DNA of 64,000 nucleotides from Melieria omissa (GCA_963971225.1 OZ020267.1:69911718-69975717); one strand, 5' to 3'; numbered from the stretch's first letter, positions 9,314-22,200 are shown. Numbers and translations are program-made. Notes: generated by a model not told the origin, from the sequence alone.

Positions 9314-12300
9314 GTGCCCTAAATTGGCCACGACAAGAACAACCGCAAAATGTTTTTTAATTTGCAGTTTTGAATTTATATTTACATTGAATTAGTCATT
9401 GCAACTTGTTTGTGCTCAATATGTTTTTATTTTTAGTTCAGTGTTTGTTTGCCTTTGTGTAATTTTAACCCAATGTGTGCTACCCAAGTGGGTGCTCCAA
9501 TTGCGCGTCTCCCTCGTACAGTTGCTTGTTACAACTGTGCCAGTCGGGTATTAATTGCATTGTGCATTTGTTTTGTATATTCACTTTTTGTGCTTTTGCT
9601 GTGTAAATGCTGCACGTTTAGTTGCTGTTGTTTGCTTCCTTTTATTCAAATTATTCTTTTTTAAATCATATTTAGCGGATTTCCGTTGATTGCGTTCAGT
9701 TCGTAGCTTTTGCTTTGCTTGTTCACCTTGCCCGCACTTTCTATGTAGATTTGATTGGAAAACTGCACATAAATTCATACAAAATTTAAGTCTCTATGAA
9801 GTGCTACGTTAGTATTTCATTTTGAGCAGTTCAGTGCCTTCTAGGTGGGGTGCAAATGTTTGACAATATTTATATATCATAACTTGATTCAACTAATTGC
9901 TACGCCATCTTAATTACCATTAATTTATAATTTTCACTATATGATAAACTAATTGAAACAATTTTGTACTAATCATAGTCTCGCTTGAGATTTGGACTGA
10001 AATCCTGGCGCCTACCACGCCACACCGCAATCAGTATTTTTCCAACCCAACATTCGATTTGCCTATCGTCTTGCCTTGATTAGCATTCCATCTCCACAAA
10101 CATCATCTACATTTGCACTTAATTTAGATGGCCTTACAAATGCTTTGCGAACGTTTTACACTGCAGTTGCTACATTGTGAAATGCATATTTGTAACATTC
10201 TTATTTCAGCTCCAAGAAATTCGCATTTGTTAAAGCTACTCGTTTGGCGTATTAGCGACAAGGCAGCAGCCGGCGCTAATACAACCAGTATTTGCATGCT
10301 AAATACACAAAAACCATTTCCTAAATTCTTTACTTTTTGACAATTATTGCAAGTTCTTCCAGAATTATTATGATTTTACATTTATACGTTGAATAAAATT
10401 GTATGTCTTAATGTCCCTTCCAACTCATATATTTTCTGCACATTTTACTAACAAACAAATTATTAAAGTGTCAGAGCGCAATTAATTTGTATGTGTACTT
10501 GAACACTTATTTAATGTACTGAAAATTCTAAATGTAGACAAATGTCTTGACATTGCCATTTTTAAAACGAGAAAATAGTTGTAGAAACACGTTGATTAAG
10601 GCCATTTCATGTTTAACGTAATGTTTAAGTGTGAAAATGTCGAAACCATTTTGTAAAATGGCAAAAGCAAAAGAAATTCAAATATTTAGATGTGTATGAA
10701 AATTAAAAAGCAAGTGATTCAACACTACTTTGCTTAAAAAATGATATAAAATATATACTAAACAACAATATTTACTGCTAAAGTTAAATTTCCAAACATC
10801 TTAGGCCAAATTTCTTAATTTTCTAAAATTCTTTCGAAATGCTCAGAAATTATTGTGCTAATGCAAGTTTAGAAATTGACTTTGATCCAGATTAGACAGT
10901 AACAATTTAATGTTAACATAAACTTTGAAATATTAAAAAATTGTTCTTTCAATTTCAAGAACAAAAAATTAATTCTTCACTCTTATACGCATAAAAGACA
11001 ATTGTACCAAAAAAGTCTCTAATTAGAAAATATATTGAAAAAAACACATTAAAGAAACGATAGCAACAAAAATATATATATTTAGAAATGTTTTTATATG
11101 ATGTATCACAATACGTAAATATTTATTTATAAAAAAATGTTGCAATAATGAAATGAAGTCAGTAAACGTTTCATATACTCAAATAACATCACGCTCATTA
11201 AAATTACAAATTTAATAAAAATAAAAATAATAATTATAAGAGAAAAGAAGCTAATTGTCACATTTGGTTATTAGAAAATGTACGCAAATATCACAAGTAA
11301 AGTCAAATTTAACAGGTGAGGATCGAAAAATGCAATGTAACAGTAAACAATAAACTTAAGTCATTATTGAGAATATCGAATCACAATTAGAGTGTTTGTA
11401 TGTATATTTCGCGATTATTTTAAACTGAATTTATTACAAACAAACAAAAATTTACCACAAACAGATAATGCATTTAAAATAAACTTGAACAGTTGAAAGA
11501 CAAATTCACTCTCATTTGAAGGGCGACACAATCTTTGTGCAGTTTGCAGAAGCAATGATTTACGCGTTCATAGAAATTATAAACTTGTGTAAACTTGTAC
11601 CATTGTAATGTGCATTATATGTATGCATTTAGCATGAGCAAACTAGTTTATAAAATAATAATTCGTTTATTTCAAAACTCTTTATTTGCCCATTATGTAT
11701 TCAACTAAAATAGCAACGTATATAGAAATTTCAAACATTCAAAAGATTGCTATATTTGTGTGCGTACGTACGTACATAGAAATGCATTATTATACATAAA
11801 ATACACGTACATATAAACTTTGTGAACCATAGCTTTAAGGGAATTGTAAGAGTTTGTCTCCATTCAATAAAATGAACTCATTTAAACATGGAGTTTTTGT
11901 GTGCATAGTTTTTGGTTTGGTTCGGGATTGGGATTTCGGAGACTGATTTTTAAAAAGCATGTGAGATTTACTAGAAGACAGATGCCATAGCCATATTAAT
12001 CATTTTAAAAAGATGCTGTTTTTGAAAACCATGCTTCAATGTCGATGTTTTTGTATTTCTTGGTGACGACCAAATTATTGAGTTTTCCACTGTAATTGAG
12101 TTCTTCACTTTTTTATATCCAGTTTCGATAAGATTTCCCCCGCTGGTTGTGATTTCTTCCAAGTCAAATAAGCCCACTGTATACGTACGCTGATTGAGCT
12201 ATTCAACACCAGTACTGAACACACCTCCTGCATGGTTGCACAAGCAGCTGATTGTCAGTTTTTCATTTATCTCTTGGTGGTAAATTGCTCTTCTGCACAT

Positions 12301-12523
12301 GGAGTATTTGTTACACTTTTGTTATTGCGTTTAAGTTTAGTAAAAATCAAACAGGAATTATTAATTCCATTTAGCATTTATTTCAACGTTTTAGGTGCGT
12401 TTTAAATGCCCACTCAGCGTTCTGCCAGAAGGCCGTTTTCAGTTATAAACATCAAATTTACAATTACATAATTGTAAATTATAATAAACACAACTGTGCA
12501 CTTGTAGGCAACAACCCACAACG
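9314..12523. other. AT-rich intergenic region and probable 3' UTR of the tetraspanin
   Basis: This 3.2-kb stretch is very AT-rich and has no supported coding frame. Possible polyadenylation signals occur at about 10391 (GAATAAAATTG) and 11866 (CAATAAAATGAAC), so a long tetraspanin 3' UTR is possible. A CGTACGTACGTACATA microsatellite-like run is near 11763-11778. I see no inverted-repeat element. Confidence 0.4.
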
Positions 12524-13283
12524 ATGCTGCGTTCTGGTACTGGCCTATTAACGCGCCTGGTCAACAGCGAAGGCAAATGCGGCCAGTCGGCGTTTGCACT
12601 GGAATTTGTTCGTTGGCGTCGCAAACCGCGCTGGCTGCCGGTGGCCAAGAGTAAAGTGTTTCGTGTGCCAGAGCGAAAAAAGGAGGATCCGGACGAGCGC
12701 GCCGAATTGCTGCGACTGCACAACAACTACAAGTAGGTGGCATATAGTTTATTAAGATTAAAATTAAATATCCGAGATGCGTTGCAGGCTGCAAATGCGT
12801 TCGCTGCGTAAGTATTTGCGCGAGGAGACACAACGCCTGACCGCAACCACCACAGCCGATCACGTTGTGCTCACACCCGAGCAAGAAGAAGCAGAGTTTC
12901 AGCGGTGCCTCCAGACGAACGAAGCATGGAACCAGACTATTGCCGCCGAGCGCAATGCCCGGCTGGAGAAACAACGCCAAGAGCGTGCCGCCCATATTAA
13001 AGAGCGCTTGGAGTTGGCGCGCGAGCGCGAAGAGGAACAAATGGAGCGCGCCAGGGCTATAGTGCTGCGTGAGAAGGAGGAATCTAAGACGTTCATAACG
13101 TGCGAAAAACTAGATGCTGCCATTGAGCAGGCGCTGGCCAATCCGGTAGACTACAATTATGCTTTGGATCTGCATGGCAACATGTATCGCGGACGCACAA
13201 CTGTGCCCGGGGGCAGTGGTGGCGCGCCGAATGCGAGTAGTCAACAAGGCGACGAGCAGCAACAACTGCAAGCCGCCAATTGA
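12524..13283 (+). CDS. mRpS26: Mitochondrial ribosomal protein S26 (mS26)
   Basis: Two exons, 12524-12732 and 12788-13283, with a 55-bp intron, encode 234 aa. The donor splits the Lys codon (AA|GTAGGT) and the acceptor is TTGCAG. The N-terminus is basic and Ser/Thr-rich, as for a mitochondrial targeting signal. It leads into RWRRKPRWLPVAKSK, characteristic of the mS26 family, and then a long charged helix rich in Arg/Glu (about residues 120-185) ending in NPVDYNYALDLHGN. The protein is part of the metazoan mitochondrial small ribosomal subunit. The C-tail is low-complexity (Gly, Gln). A polyadenylation signal AATAAA lies at 13430-13435. It converges on the RPC4 gene, leaving only about 330 bp between them. 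Confidence 0.88.
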
Positions 13284-13429
13284 AAGTGCTAATAACCTTT
13301 AGATGGAATTTTGAAGTTTTTCCTTACATGGAAAAATAGCATTCGGTGCATTTCTGCAATTCTTCTAATTTCAAGTGCATTCTATACAATACACATTGGC
13401 GTGCAGTAACGCTCTACCAGCCACTACCG

Positions 13430-13435
13430 AATAAA
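13430..13435 (+). terminator. Polyadenylation signal of mRpS26
   Basis: AATAAA occurs about 145 bp after the mRpS26 stop, followed by a GT/T-rich stretch. It is the only canonical signal before the convergent RPC4 gene. Confidence 0.6.
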
Positions 13436-13761
13436 GTGCGATTGCTTGTATTGTCGGAATAGTGGGGATTTTTTCTTTTACTATAGTTAGATCTGGCAAT
13501 CTTTTGATTTTTATTGTATTTTAATTTCACTTTAACAAATATTGTAGTTTATCGTTTTACGGGTACATACTAGAATCTGTATAAATATGATACATATCGC
13601 TTCTATGTTCATTGTTTTTAATAATCTAACAAAACATAGCAACCGCAAACCATTTTGACGTAATGTGTCTGCTATTTCTTAAATACTAGTCTGCTTTACA
13701 AAAAAAAAAGATTTTCTGCACCAGCGCTGCCTGTTCAAATTGCAGTACTAGCATCTAAATG

Positions 13762-16162
13762 CTATGCGTTTTCTTGCGAGTGTTGCTGCTGCAGCAAATG
13801 CTCCCAGTCTGGCGTGGCGGTTAGTTTGGCTTGTATGGGTCCCAAATTGATCATGTTACCGCTGCGCTCCTCCCGATTCGTATTTATCGACATGAGGTCC
13901 TTTAGCAACAGAGACAAAATATCAAGCAAAACTGGCCGCTGAACGAAATGTACACACAATACCTGCAGAAAGCCGGTTTCCATGCCTATGTCCAAGTCAA
14001 AGTATATATCGCCAAAAACTAGCTTCACCTTGCCCGACTTGTAGCGCAGCAGTTTGCCCACTTTGCCCTCCTCCAATTGCTTGAGGGCGAGCCGCTTAGT
14101 TGGTGACTTTGCGGCGGCAGGCGAATTTACAGCGGCGGCATCGTTGACGGCATCCTAAGGGTTAAAAATAAATCCATTATATTCGGAATGGATCGATTAA
14201 ATGCAACGTTTAGTTAAATTTTGGTGATTTATTTTGTCAAAATTAGATTTGTTGACTGAGGCAATGCTGAAACCTGAACTATTAGGCTCCCATTCTAACG
14301 CACAAAGCATTAATAATAATAAATAATTTAAATTCGTTTCTAATATTAGATATTTTATTTCACGAATAAGCAATTGAACTCTTAACTCAGAAAACACCGT
14401 GGGGCTAGTAAATAACTTTATACAAATAAACATTCTGCATATTCTTCAAGTTAAAATAAAATGTGCTCCTAATAGCCCGAATTACACCATGACTTACCAT
14501 TTTCGTTGCTTTCTCTGGTGAGTCATCCATGCCATCCTCCTCGCAGGGTAATGTGTCTGGCAACTGTGAACAAAATTCATTCATGTTCAAAAAGCAGTCA
14601 GAAGTGCAAAATGTAAAACTCACTTGAAGCAGAAAGAGCTGTGGCTGCGACATGCGCAGCAATTCTTCCACGGTGTGCGGGTAATGTGGCAGCGCGCTAT
14701 TTGTGCGTTGCTGCTGTTGTTGCTGCTGCTGCACATGTAATGTCTGTATCTTCTGTGCAATTACAATCGAAGAATCTGCGGAGAACAAGGGCAAAACATA
14801 AACAATCTCTAATTGAAACTTTGTACATATAATTAATTATGACAAAGGGTGATGCAATCGCAATGGAAAGTTTGTGTGTGCTAAGGTGATGTATAACCAT
14901 TTGATCCCGCATTTGAATTTTCACATTATTCTATTAGCTGCTTCAATGGCTCGCACTCGCACTCTTACACTCACCGATATCAGCGGTTGCTGCGTTCTCG
15001 TCTTCGCCATTGGCGGTCTCAAGCTTTTCCAGCTTTATTTCGCTCTTTATTTGTTTCCACTTGGCTGTTAGTGCAGGGCAAAACATGTGATAAGGGGTGT
15101 GGTAGTGGCAGAGTATAGGATATGCACAGTGTGTTAAAGAGGACACCAAAAGGAAAATACAAAATTTAAATTAAACTGAAGTGCACGCAATCTGCATAGA
15201 AAGTGTGCCAAACTCTGACCGAGATTGGGCGCTAATCTCCCAAAGGGGTTTATGAAATTCGAAAATCACCATTTGCAATGTGAGTGCGTGAAATTTCGCT
15301 TTCAATCGTTTGGGTCTTTCATTAAAACTTGCTCTCTCTGGAGCGCACAACGCACCTTCATTCAGTTTTATTGGAATCTGCTCCAAATCAGTCTTATCAT
15401 CTATGAAGTCGTCCTCATCGGAATCGCCTAGCAGTTCGCGCACGTGCGCCGCATCCGCCTGTAGGTCGATCGGTTTATGTTCGCTCTTGATCAATGTGGG
15501 CCTACGCATTGCCGACGGCGTGTCGTCCGCCGACCTACTAAAAGCCGACGAGCCACCAGCGCTGGTCTTGCGTATGTTCACTGCGCCAGCACCCTCCGAG
15601 AAAACACCAGTCGTCTGTATGAGCGAAGAGTTGGCACCACCACGACCAGCGCCGCGGCCGCGTGCACCGCGTTCCGCCTTGCTGCCGCGGCCGCCGCCAC
15701 GACCACGTGTTGTGGTGTCCTTGCAGGTTTTCACATTGCTGCAAAGTAATAAAATACGAATAAAAACCACGTACGCCCAGCACCCCTACCACGCCCGCCG
15801 CCGTTACACAAGCCGTGCCGCACTCACGTGTTCTTGTTTCGCACCACGTTCAGATTGGGTGTGAACACCTTTTTCGCCGCATTGCTGCCAGCTCGTCCGC
15901 CAAGCGTCAGATCGCGCGCCGGCTTCAGAGAAGGCAACTTGTGCAGTGGTGTTGCAGTGCTGCCGTTCATCACTTTCACGTTGTTGTCTCTTGCGCTGTA
16001 GTTGATCGAGCTGGAGGAGCAACTGGTCGGTGCTACGTGGCCGCTGCTGGTGTTCCGAATGTTTTTAACCTTCGCGGTGGTGTTCGTTGTATTTGCTGCA
16101 GTGATCGGTGGTAGAGTCGACGGTCGCGGAACAGTATGCACCTTCCCATCCTCAGCGGACAT
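13762..16162 (-). CDS. Polr3D: RNA polymerase III subunit RPC4 (POLR3D)
   Basis: The seven-exon model is 16162-15828, 15738-15356, 15064-14975, 14775-14624, 14563-14498, 14154-13963 and 13899-13762, giving 451 aa with all phases consistent. The N-terminal half is basic and low-complexity, with RG-rich segments (GRGGGRGSK) as in RPC4. A polyglutamine run (Q8) sits in exon 4. The conserved RPC4 part follows: SQPQLFLLQ-LPDTLP, then GKVGKLLRYKSGKVKL ... FLQ-DL ... INLGPIQAKLTATPDWEHLL, which matches the C-terminal signature of human POLR3D. RPC4 pairs with RPC5 (POLR3E) on Pol III and helps termination and reinitiation on tRNA and 5S genes. The donor AAG|GTGCGT ending exon 2 was chosen because only phase 1 keeps exon 3 open. 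The last intron is 63 bp and contains no stop. Confidence 0.85.
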
Positions 16163-16749
16163 GTGGCAAAATCACTTCTGTTACTGTTGCGTTTGCGGCA
16201 GTGCGCTTATGTTTTGCCACTTGACGTTTCGAATAGAAGTCAGTGTTGCCAGCGCTACTCTTAACCTAAGGACATGTCAGCTAATAACAACAGGTATGTT
16301 ACAATTGAACTGTCGCTAAACCGTAGTGGACTGACTGAGAATTATAGCCGCTATTAGTGGCGCTTTAATAGTAAACAAGTCGTTTCAGCTGTTACATTCA
16401 AACCAAACGGAAGCGAGAGATAAATCATAGGCAAATAGCAACACCGAAGTTCAAATACTTTTCACGTTTTAAGTGTGAATAAAACATTTCGATACTTTTA
16501 CAGATAGTGATTTTTTTCAACGAATCTGGAAGTTATACCATAAAGTTATACGCTATACTTGTATGCATAGTCAAATAATTATTATTAATTATTATTTGAC
16601 TATGCTTGTATGTACAAGTTTGAAATTTTCACGAGTCGAAACTGTTACTTCTTTTAAAATAGTTTTTATTTAGTCCTTGATTAGCAATTCAGCAGTGAAT
16701 TTACAAAACGATGAACAGTCATAATTTGTGTTTCATGTAAAATTAAAAA
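16163..16749. other. Spacer between RPC4 and PSTK genes
   Basis: The spacer is non-coding. It holds a 15-bp-arm palindrome at 16565-16605 and a minus-strand polyadenylation signal (TTTATT on the plus strand at about 16665-16670), placed for the PSTK gene. Confidence 0.5.
16565..16605. repeat. Palindrome, 15-bp arms
   Basis: GCATAGTCAAATAAT (16565-16579) is the exact reverse complement of ATTATTTGACTATGC (16591-16605), with an 11-bp AT loop. It could form a hairpin or cruciform. It lies between two minus-strand genes, about 145 bp downstream of the PSTK stop. No function is inferred. Confidence 0.75.
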
Positions 16750-17625
16750 CTATTGTAACAAGTTAACATATTCAACTAGATCTGCAGCACACAAACCACC
16801 CGCAACATTACACGCTTTCAGCTCGAGTAAAATCTGTTTACGTCTCGTGTTCAAAGCAGCTGCACGCGCTTCTTTCTTTGCAGCAACCGGTGGTACATTT
16901 TGCAACAGCTCCTTCACCCGACGCCGCAGCAACACATCCAGTTGATGCAACATAGACTGTGCCGTCTGTTGTTCCTTATATTCATCCACCAGTGGTGGCA
17001 CAGCGTGCTCAAATGACTCACACAAAAATGACGAAATATGAGCGCCGGAAAAGTCTTGCTGTTGCTCGGTGTACACGATTAACGTACGCGACTCCCAGTG
17101 GTGCTGCTGCGTAGCGGGTGCCTCTAGCCGTTCAACCATTTGTCTCAGTATATACTGCGGTACTTGCCCAGCGGCACTGCGTGCTGCATTGCGTTGGAGT
17201 GCTGTTTCTGGCGCGCATTCCAAGTAAAGTTGTGCGTACGCACATTGCTGACTGCGGCAAAACTGATATAATTTGTAGCGCATGCTGCGATAGTAATTGT
17301 TGTCGTCGCAAATTATTAGAAATTGCCTGCAGTTGGCAACGGTGGACATTGTCACCTGGCTTTCTAGGCAGCGCGGCAGAGCTCTACTTTCCTTAAACGC
17401 TTTAACGAGCTCCTCCAATACTTTATATATCTCCAAACGCTGCGACTTGTAATCAAGTATGCCAACATCGCATCCCTGAGGTATTTGTAAGTGCTCATCA
17501 TAGCACAGATGTACAACGTTGAAGTGGGTTTGTGGCAGTTGCAGGAGCCAGCGACTGAAAGTGCTTTTGCCAGCTGCGGGCAGACCAATCAGCGCCAAAA
17601 GGCAAATTTGTGGTGTTTGCTGCAT
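16750..17625 (-). CDS. Pstk: L-seryl-tRNA(Sec) kinase (PSTK)
   Basis: A single-exon frame of 291 aa starts at an ATG at 17625. A Walker A P-loop GLPAAGKST occupies residues 14-22, followed by VVHLCYDEH and a later LIICDDNNYYRSMRYKLYQFCR segment. These correspond to the kinase-fold features of PSTK, including the conserved DDN(Y/F)YRSMRY motif. The enzyme phosphorylates Ser on tRNA(Sec) so that SepSecS can convert it to selenocysteinyl-tRNA, and works in the cytosol. The frame is intact, which suggests this fly keeps the selenocysteine pathway, as Drosophila melanogaster does but many insects do not. The short N-terminus before the P-loop is normal. Downstream on the plus strand TTTATT gives the polyadenylation signal. 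Confidence 0.85.
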   Translation of the reverse strand: MQQTPQICLLALIGLPAAGKSTFSRWLLQLPQTHFNVVHLCYDEHLQIPQGCDVGILDYKSQRLEIYKVLEELVKAFKESRALPRCLESQVTMSTVANCRQFLIICDDNNYYRSMRYKLYQFCRSQQCAYAQLYLECAPETALQRNAARSAAGQVPQYILRQMVERLEAPATQQHHWESRTLIVYTEQQQDFSGAHISSFLCESFEHAVPPLVDEYKEQQTAQSMLHQLDVLLRRRVKELLQNVPPVAAKKEARAAALNTRRKQILLELKACNVAGGLCAADLVEYVNLLQ

Positions 17626-17715
17626 ATTATTCTATCTTTTGGAAAATGTTAAATTTTTGGGCTTGCGAAGATTGCTGATGCAACTTCCTTACAACTAAAC
17701 AACTTGACTGTGTTT

Positions 17716-18190
17716 CTACGAAAAGGTTGCTGTGCCGCCTTGTTGCGCTGCAGGCAGCGGTGTCGTAACTACACCTTTTTGTGGTGCTGGAGTGATAGCC
17801 TCTGCTTGTGCTTGCTCCTGCTGCAGTCGTTTCTGTGTCTCTTCCAATTCGATCATGCGCTTCTGATTAATATCCGTCTGCACCTCCACATAGACGCTCA
17901 TCATTTTCTGATTGAAGCGCGCAAACTTTGTTACGCATTTATCTACGCATGAATGCTGCAAATACATATAGTTTTCTGATTACCTATTATTATTTAAGGA
18001 ACTTTTAGCGCACCTCGGATTCTGATAAATCTCTCTCGTACAAAGTTTCGACGCAGCGTGAAAAACAGAGCTCAGTCACTTTGTTGTACAGCGTCAAAAA
18101 ATCTTTCAACTGTAAACAGCAAACGAAATTTAGCAACTAAATGTATTTTTTATTCAAAATGTTTCGTACGTTTCTTAAATTCGGATCCAT
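17716..18190 (-). CDS. Tim9b: Mitochondrial small Tim chaperone Tim9b/Tim10B
   Basis: Three exons are modelled: 18190-18170 (only seven codons, ATG GAT CCG ...), 18109-18014 and 17955-17716, giving 118 aa, the length of the Drosophila protein. The tiny first exon encodes MDPNLRN and joins LKDFLTLYNKVTELCF, which fits the family N-terminus. The twin CX3C motif is present: CFSRC in exon 2 and CVDKC in exon 3. The C-terminus is a charged helix followed by a Pro/Gln-rich tail. Tim10B-type proteins sit on the inner membrane TIM22 complex and receive carrier proteins from Tim9-Tim10 in the intermembrane space. It faces SelR, with about 0.6-1 kb between the start regions. Confidence 0.87.
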
Positions 18191-19241
18191 TACAAATATT
18201 TTAAAAAAATTTCTGCCAATATATGCAGGGCAACTACTCGTGCTGGCTCAGCTGTTCTGTTTGACGTTTTCAAACGTCTGCAATCCCCTGCCCCCCCATA
18301 CAGGGTTGCAACATGTAAGTTCAATAATACAAAAGTACAGCACAAAGATTTCGATGTCGAGCAAAATCTAAAAGTTATTAAGTCCACTATAGTATTTTCA
18401 AAACTCATTGATAGTATATTTAAAGTTCTTATTTTGCGGCCAGTATCATACACAAATAAAACTATTCGCAAGAGATTCAGAACTTTTCGGCGACATTTGT
18501 GAGCTAACAGTGGTGTTGACGCCACTGGCTATCAGCTGTTTTTATCAAATACACCCGAAATGTTGGAGCAGGTGGGGGCTTTTCGCATTTTCTTTTTGTT
18601 TACATTTTTCCACCACCTGGCTGTGCAACTGACGTTTGGCATTTCTCGACTTTAGTTTTCCTTTTTCATTAGCTGCGAGTGGTTTTCTGCCTTCAGTACA
18701 ACGCGTGCAAATACAGCACCTATTAGAGAGAATATAAAAATAGAAATACCTAAAAAAGGAGGAAACCATTTCGAAAACTACACACTAGACAGCACCTAAT
18801 ATAAAACAAACAACAAATCAAACCAAACGAGGTAAGTGCAGTGTTTTCAGTTCGCTGAATTGTTCATTGACGGCCACTCAAGGACATCAGGTGTCGTGTG
18901 AAAAAGTGAAGCTGTGCCAAGCGAAAAATAGATTTTCCCCACCATTTTCGCACTCATTATGCCACCGCACCCCACCCCATCCGTTCTTCCCAGCACCGTT
19001 GCAACGCGCCTTTAATTCCTTGTTGCTTTTCGCTGACATTCGGCTGCAGCCACTTGAAAACTAACAAATAGGAAGTGATTTTTCCACGCCGGTGGCCGTT
19101 GTCATTCGTCATCAGCTCCGTCGAACGTCCGCCCTTGTGCGCCCTGCAACCCCATCGCTCCGATTCCAATTCTTTTTCCATTTTCCACACCATTTCGATT
19201 GGGTAATCGCGTTCGAGTCGAGGCGTTTCGTTGTGGCGAAA
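18191..19241. promoter_or_regulatory. Divergent Tim9b/SelR intergenic region with candidate SelR 5' exon
   Basis: There is no conserved coding frame. A GGTAAGTGCA at 18831-18840 is a strong splice donor and would end a non-coding first exon of SelR at about 18831. The region between roughly 18300 and 18750 is therefore the likely shared promoter area for Tim9b (minus) and SelR (plus). The transcription start is not determinable from sequence alone. Confidence 0.4.
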
Positions 19242-22200
19242 ATGTTTCAACTTATACGCAACGCAATCCGGCGGCGACCATTTGACTTAGCAATTGTGCT
19301 ATCGACAGCGAAGATATCCAAATATCCAGAACAACCAAGTAGCGCATTCGGTGCTGCAAACGCGGGCACAACTGCAGCCATAAATCAAAGAAACTTCTCG
19401 GGTGAGTGAAGCTGATGACGTCGGTCGGTCGACGTCCCGTCGAAACGGTCGCTTGGACGTTGTGTGGGGTGGAAGCGGCACTTAATGCCATCCCATCCAA
19501 AACTCAATGCTGCCGCTAATTTTTAAATTCGTTTGCTGTGCTGAATCGGTTAAGCAATAACGAGGAGGAACTTTTATGGGTTTGCATTAAGTGTTTGCGT
19601 ATAATAAGCGCCCATCTCTGCCGCCGCCATGTGTGCTGCGCAGACACGCAGTGAAAGTTTTCCACACTTAATGTTTTTTTGCTTTTTGTTTTTCTATTGT
19701 ATTTCATTAACTTCACCTTGTTTGGCAGTTGTTGTAGGTGCATTTTAAACCATATCAAATTTGTTGTTGCGTTTGGTATTCAGTATATAAATAATCTTTG
19801 GCTGCTCGATTCAGGCTGCGTTTTTAATAAATAGTAGCCGACAGTTGCTGGTTATTGCTATTTCACTTTTTACTATTTGAGTGTACATCAAAGAGAATTT
19901 CACAAGGCCATAAATGTATTGTTGGCGCAACGCCTAGTTCAAAAAAGGCAAGTAGTTTCATAAAAATTACAGCGAATAATTTCAGTGCTAGATGAACAAA
20001 TTTTATTACACATAAACGTAAATACATTTCATATTTGCTTGGTCATATCAAAGACAATTAAACTATTGTTTAATTGTTTAATTGTCTTTGGTCACTGTTG
20101 TCTTTGGTTTGTTGTGCTTCTTAAAATAAATGGAAAAAGGATGAAGAATCGTAAGCGATTTATAAGGTATAAAAAAAAAACTACAGTGCAGGCAATCCCG
20201 GAATGTTCTGCTTAGATAAATAGAATATAATATAATGAATATATGCATATATGTATGACCTGGTCACGCCTATTCCAATGACTAGCGCAATTTGCTTTTT
20301 TTTTTTAGCTCTATCTTTTTCGATTCGATTTGTACTGGTTTTCGTTGGATTATGCTTTAAATGAAACCACCAATTATTGCTTGTAAACAAATTCGAAAAC
20401 AAATGTGAAAAAATGCAGCAAATAATCAAAATAAATTTTAAGCGATTCGAATTTGCAGCAGACACGCAAAATTAACTTTTTAAATTCAGCGCACAAAACG
20501 TGCCACACCAACAGTCAGACGGACAGACAAACAGCCAAACTTATTTATTGTGGCTATCCCAGCCAGCCAAACGAGACGCAAACGCCAAAGCCAAATAAAT
20601 AAACTTTAGAAGTCACTGAAGTGTGTCCGTGTGTGTGTTTTTTTATTATAAAATTGTCTATGTTTTAATTGAATTCAATTCATTCAACAATAACTCAGCA
20701 TACACTAATGCATTCAACTGTTCAGCGCAACATAAAAAATAGACAAAAATAAATTTGTGTATCTTCTATTTATTTACATTTTCAGTAGCAAAGTGGGCGC
20801 AGCAACCACTGCCAAAACGGAAATTAGCGTTAAGAACTATTTTTAAATCCAAAATCGTCCACTCTATTGAGTGGGTGAGCGCAATTGAATGTGCTGACCG
20901 CAGACATTTGTGCAAACACGCACATTCTTTGGCTTGTAACCGAAACAAACTAAGTAAATGGCGCACTTATTTAGTGCGAAAATATCCGGTAGATATTTGA
21001 AATTTTTCAGACTTTGCTTCTGCGACGTACTCACAGCATGCATGCATTCATTCATTCATTCATTTACGACGCTCACAATTTTTTCCTACGCGTTTATTAA
21101 GATGAATAGATTATTCAAGCTAGAGCACAGAGTGAGAAGGAGTCGATCCTAATGCACAATTTAGAAAAGAATGTTACCGAACATTCTAAGCTTCCAAAAC
21201 AAACAAACATACAAAATGATTTTCGCCATTGTTTAGTTCTTACATTGTTTAAATTTTTGATTAGGTTTAAAAAAATTTGATGGTGGCTGTGTCGGGATTT
21301 GAACCCACAACCCTTTGACGTGCTAGTACGAAAGTGAAATCAATACATAATAGATTTTAATACAACATTTATGTATGTATGTATGTATACAATATGCATC
21401 TATGTATGTATTTCTTTTATTGCGTACGTTTGTTGCTCAGCAAAATTTCTTCAATATTTTTAACACACGTTTGTTATATGTGCATATTTAAAATGATAAG
21501 TATTTAATGTAGCCACTTTAAAACTGTTGTAAATACTTGTCCTAATCTGCATACAATTTAGATTAAAGTCATTGGCTTCAAAAAACTTGAGAGCAATTAA
21601 CTGCGCCTAGTAAACTATACCGAAAGCTTTTAGAAATGCAAGTCACGCATAGATAAGCCAGTGTCGCATTGCCCAGCACAGAAAGCGCCAGTCAAAAAGC
21701 AATAGTCAGTCTTTTTGATACATTATTAATTAGTGAAAATTTCTTGAATTTAATACTTGCTTACACATTTTGAAAAAGCTAATAATATCTAAAACCTGAT
21801 CACCGCCAACCAACCTCCAATTATATTTATGTAATTGTAAGAAGAATAAAACGTGTGGTTTTGCATTGAATTCAAGGCGTCTTTATCGCTCTACTATTAC
21901 AGATACCACAAAGCAAGCAGACGTTGACAACAAACAGCAGTCACAGCAACAACAGCGTCAAATTATGGAAAATAAAAAGGAAAAGATAAACGTAAATAAA
22001 GAGGAGCTTAAGAAGCGACTGACGCCGCTGCAGTATCAAGTGACACAGGAGGCAGCTACCGAGCGCCCATTCACAGGTAAAATGTCCATTTTTGTATATT
22101 GCACTTTTCAAGTTACTTTTTCATACACATTGCCGCACTTCATGCAACAACAGGCTGCTACAACAAACACTATGAGAAGGGCATGTATCAGTGCATTGTT

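Larger units (their letters stand above)
19402..21902 (+). other. SelR intron 1
   Basis: This 2.5-kb intron, donor GGTGAGT and acceptor TATTACAG, holds a 15-bp-arm palindrome (20049-20090), an ATTC tetranucleotide run (21045-21065), a TATG run (21369-21390) and a tRNA-like T-arm (about 21290-21310). No coding frame is supported. Alternative SelR first exons could lie here but I cannot identify one. Confidence 0.5.

Noticed and set aside
15171..15356. Extension of RPC4 exon 2 to the stop near 15171
   Set aside because: Only the AAG|GTGCGT donor at 15356 gives the phase needed for exon 3; the extension is not RPC4-like.
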